Below are positions 63,027 to 64,000 of a stretch of 64,000 nt of DNA, piece after piece. Under the pieces are notes generated by a model that saw only the letters and a program-made list of their open reading frames with translations, was not told where the DNA came from and made no database searches. The stretch comes from Bacillus cereus G9842 (GTDB lineage Bacteria; Bacillota; Bacilli; Bacillales; Bacillaceae_G). The stretch lies in assembly GCF_000021305.1 (NCBI RefSeq), contig NC_011772.1:1340001-1404000 (forward strand). Direction: 5' to 3'. Position numbers and translations under genes: made by a program. Each line of letters opens with the position of its first letter. Within the stretch, counting starts at the first letter, position 1.

Positions 63027-63054
63027 TCATATTTTAAAAGGCCAAGCATACACT
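63027..63054 (+). promoter_or_regulatory. Candidate sigma-E promoter of dacB
   Basis: TCATATT (63027-63033) and CATACACT (63047-63054) resemble the mother-cell sigma-E elements (KMATATT and CATACAAT), with a 13-base gap. B. subtilis dacB is sigma-E dependent, which supports the reading. Confidence 0.6.
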
Positions 63055-63089
63055 TGTACAAAAAGTGCCAAAAGGACGTGGGGGGAAAT

Positions 63090-64000
63090 ATGAGACGAAT
63101 TTGTGTAATCATTACGCTTCTTATTATGTACGCAAGCGTTATGCCGATTCCTACATATGCAAAGATGAACAGCAATGTCAGTGCTCGAAATGCTGTATTA
63201 ATGGAGCAACAGTCTGGTCGTGTATTATACGGAAAAGCAGAACATGAACCTCAAAAAATTGCTAGTATAACAAAAATTATGACTGCCTTGTTAGCTGCTG
63301 AATCAGGGAAGATGAAAGAAATGGTGTCAGTTAGCAATGAAGCGGTGAGGGTGGAAGGATCAGCAATCTATTTAAAGCCTGGACAAAAAGTGAAGTTAGA
63401 AGATTTAGTATACGGACTCATGCTTAGATCTGGTAATGACGCAGCGCAAGTAATTGCTGAAAGTGTGGGTGGGAGTATAGATGGATTCGTATATTTAATG
63501 AATGAAAAGGCGAAAGAAATTGGAATGAAAGATACTCACTTCTCAAACCCTCATGGTTTAGATGGAGATGGATCACATTATTCGTCGGCTTACGATATGG
63601 CGTTATTAACGAAGTATGCAATGGGAAACGAGTCATTTAAAAAAATCTTTGGAACAAAAACGTATAAATCCGATTCTTGGGATTACCCGTGGAAAAATAA
63701 ACATAAGTTGGTAACGTCTTATTATGAATTTGCAACAGGAGGAAAAACAGGCTTTACGAAGAAAGCAGGAAGAACGCTTGTTACAACGGCATCAAAAGAT
63801 GGACTAGATTTAATTGTCGTAACTTTGAGTGCTTCTAGTGATTGGGATGATCATATGAATCTATTTGATAAAGGATTTGAACGTTTCAAGCAAACGAAAG
63901 TTTTAGGACAAGGAGCAATTGCTGAAATAAATGAAAAGAAGTATGCCAACCATGTTTATACGAAAAATAGTTTTTCCGTGCCGTTAACTGAAGAGGAAAG
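63090..64000 (+). CDS. dacB: D-alanyl-D-alanine carboxypeptidase (sporulation PBP5*), 3'-truncated by window
   Basis: This frame begins MRRICVIITLLIMYASVMPI (signal peptide, cleavage after PTYA) at ATG 63090 behind GGGGGGAA and is open to the window end (303 codons). Active-site motifs of the S11 peptidase family are Ser59-x-x-Lys62 (SITK), SGN at 114-116 and KTG at 219-221. The sequence around LEDLVYGLMLRSGNDAA and NPHGLD closely follows B. subtilis DacB, which trims cross-links in spore cortex. Position after ypuI and a sigma-E-like promoter agree. The C-terminal domain lies outside. Confidence 0.93.
   Translation, partial: MRRICVIITLLIMYASVMPIPTYAKMNSNVSARNAVLMEQQSGRVLYGKAEHEPQKIASITKIMTALLAAESGKMKEMVSVSNEAVRVEGSAIYLKPGQKVKLEDLVYGLMLRSGNDAAQVIAESVGGSIDGFVYLMNEKAKEIGMKDTHFSNPHGLDGDGSHYSSAYDMALLTKYAMGNESFKKIFGTKTYKSDSWDYPWKNKHKLVTSYYEFATGGKTGFTKKAGRTLVTTASKDGLDLIVVTLSASSDWDDHMNLFDKGFERFKQTKVLGQGAIAEINEKKYANHVYTKNSFSVPLTEEE

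Overview
This AT-rich window is chromosomal DNA from a Bacillus cereus-group Firmicute. The evidence is AGGAGG-type ribosome binding sites, frequent GTG and TTG starts, Gram-positive riboswitches and T-boxes, a lia envelope-stress operon, a decayed exosporium collagen-like gene, and ypuI and dacB in Bacillus-like order. I see no rRNA, tRNA, CRISPR array, complete insertion sequence or prophage. The first gene (leuB) and the last (dacB) run off the window.

Region by region. 1-2744: end of the leucine operon (leuB, leuC, leuD). 2745-10552: complete histidine pathway (hisZGDBHAFIEJ) behind its own promoter and a leader with a 17-residue peptide holding three His codons, followed by mutually exclusive hairpins. 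10621-15359: small unknown gene, 2-hydroxyacid dehydrogenase, pssA, ltaS-type synthase, DUF3888 protein. 15360-17127: lysine riboswitch and lysA. 17244-24287: SAM riboswitch and an assimilatory sulfate operon (yezD, cysH, sat, cysC, sulfite reductase, DUF3906, sumT, sirB, sirC), in which the sirohaem genes supply the reductase cofactor. 24305-26067: T-box and NSS-family transporter. 26093-31620: M23 hydrolase, gltT, DUF402 protein, and a SAM-riboswitch NhaC-type transporter (metT-like). 31699-35400: lia operon. 35467-37480: unknown gene with a cre-like promoter, and brnQ with a T-box. 37755-44594: mostly unknown small or membrane genes, an M50 protease, flavohaemoglobin and a Crp/Fnr-type regulator. 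44621-49523: TSUP permease, Pit phosphate transporter with its DUF47 partner, class A PBP. 49604-53734: unknown gene, collagen-like pseudogene, PAS kinase, yunF, a Fur-controlled sRNA locus resembling FsrA, and an RHH protein. 53856-64000: tyrosine-recombinase-like protein, orphan sensor kinase, deoD, mprF, ypuI, SOD and dacB.

The dominant theme is amino-acid and sulfur supply under RNA control: a ribosome-mediated His attenuator, one lysine riboswitch, two SAM riboswitches and two T-boxes. A second theme is the envelope: PssA, LtaS, Lia, MprF, PBPs and an M23 hydrolase.

The two most interesting non-coding loci are the histidine attenuator (2834-2997) and the Fur-box-controlled RNA at 53329-53441. 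The RNA's C-rich segments can pair with the ribosome binding sites of gltT and the sulfite reductase in this same window. Four copies of a dispersed B. cereus-type intergenic repeat are also present, three of them abutting stop codons.
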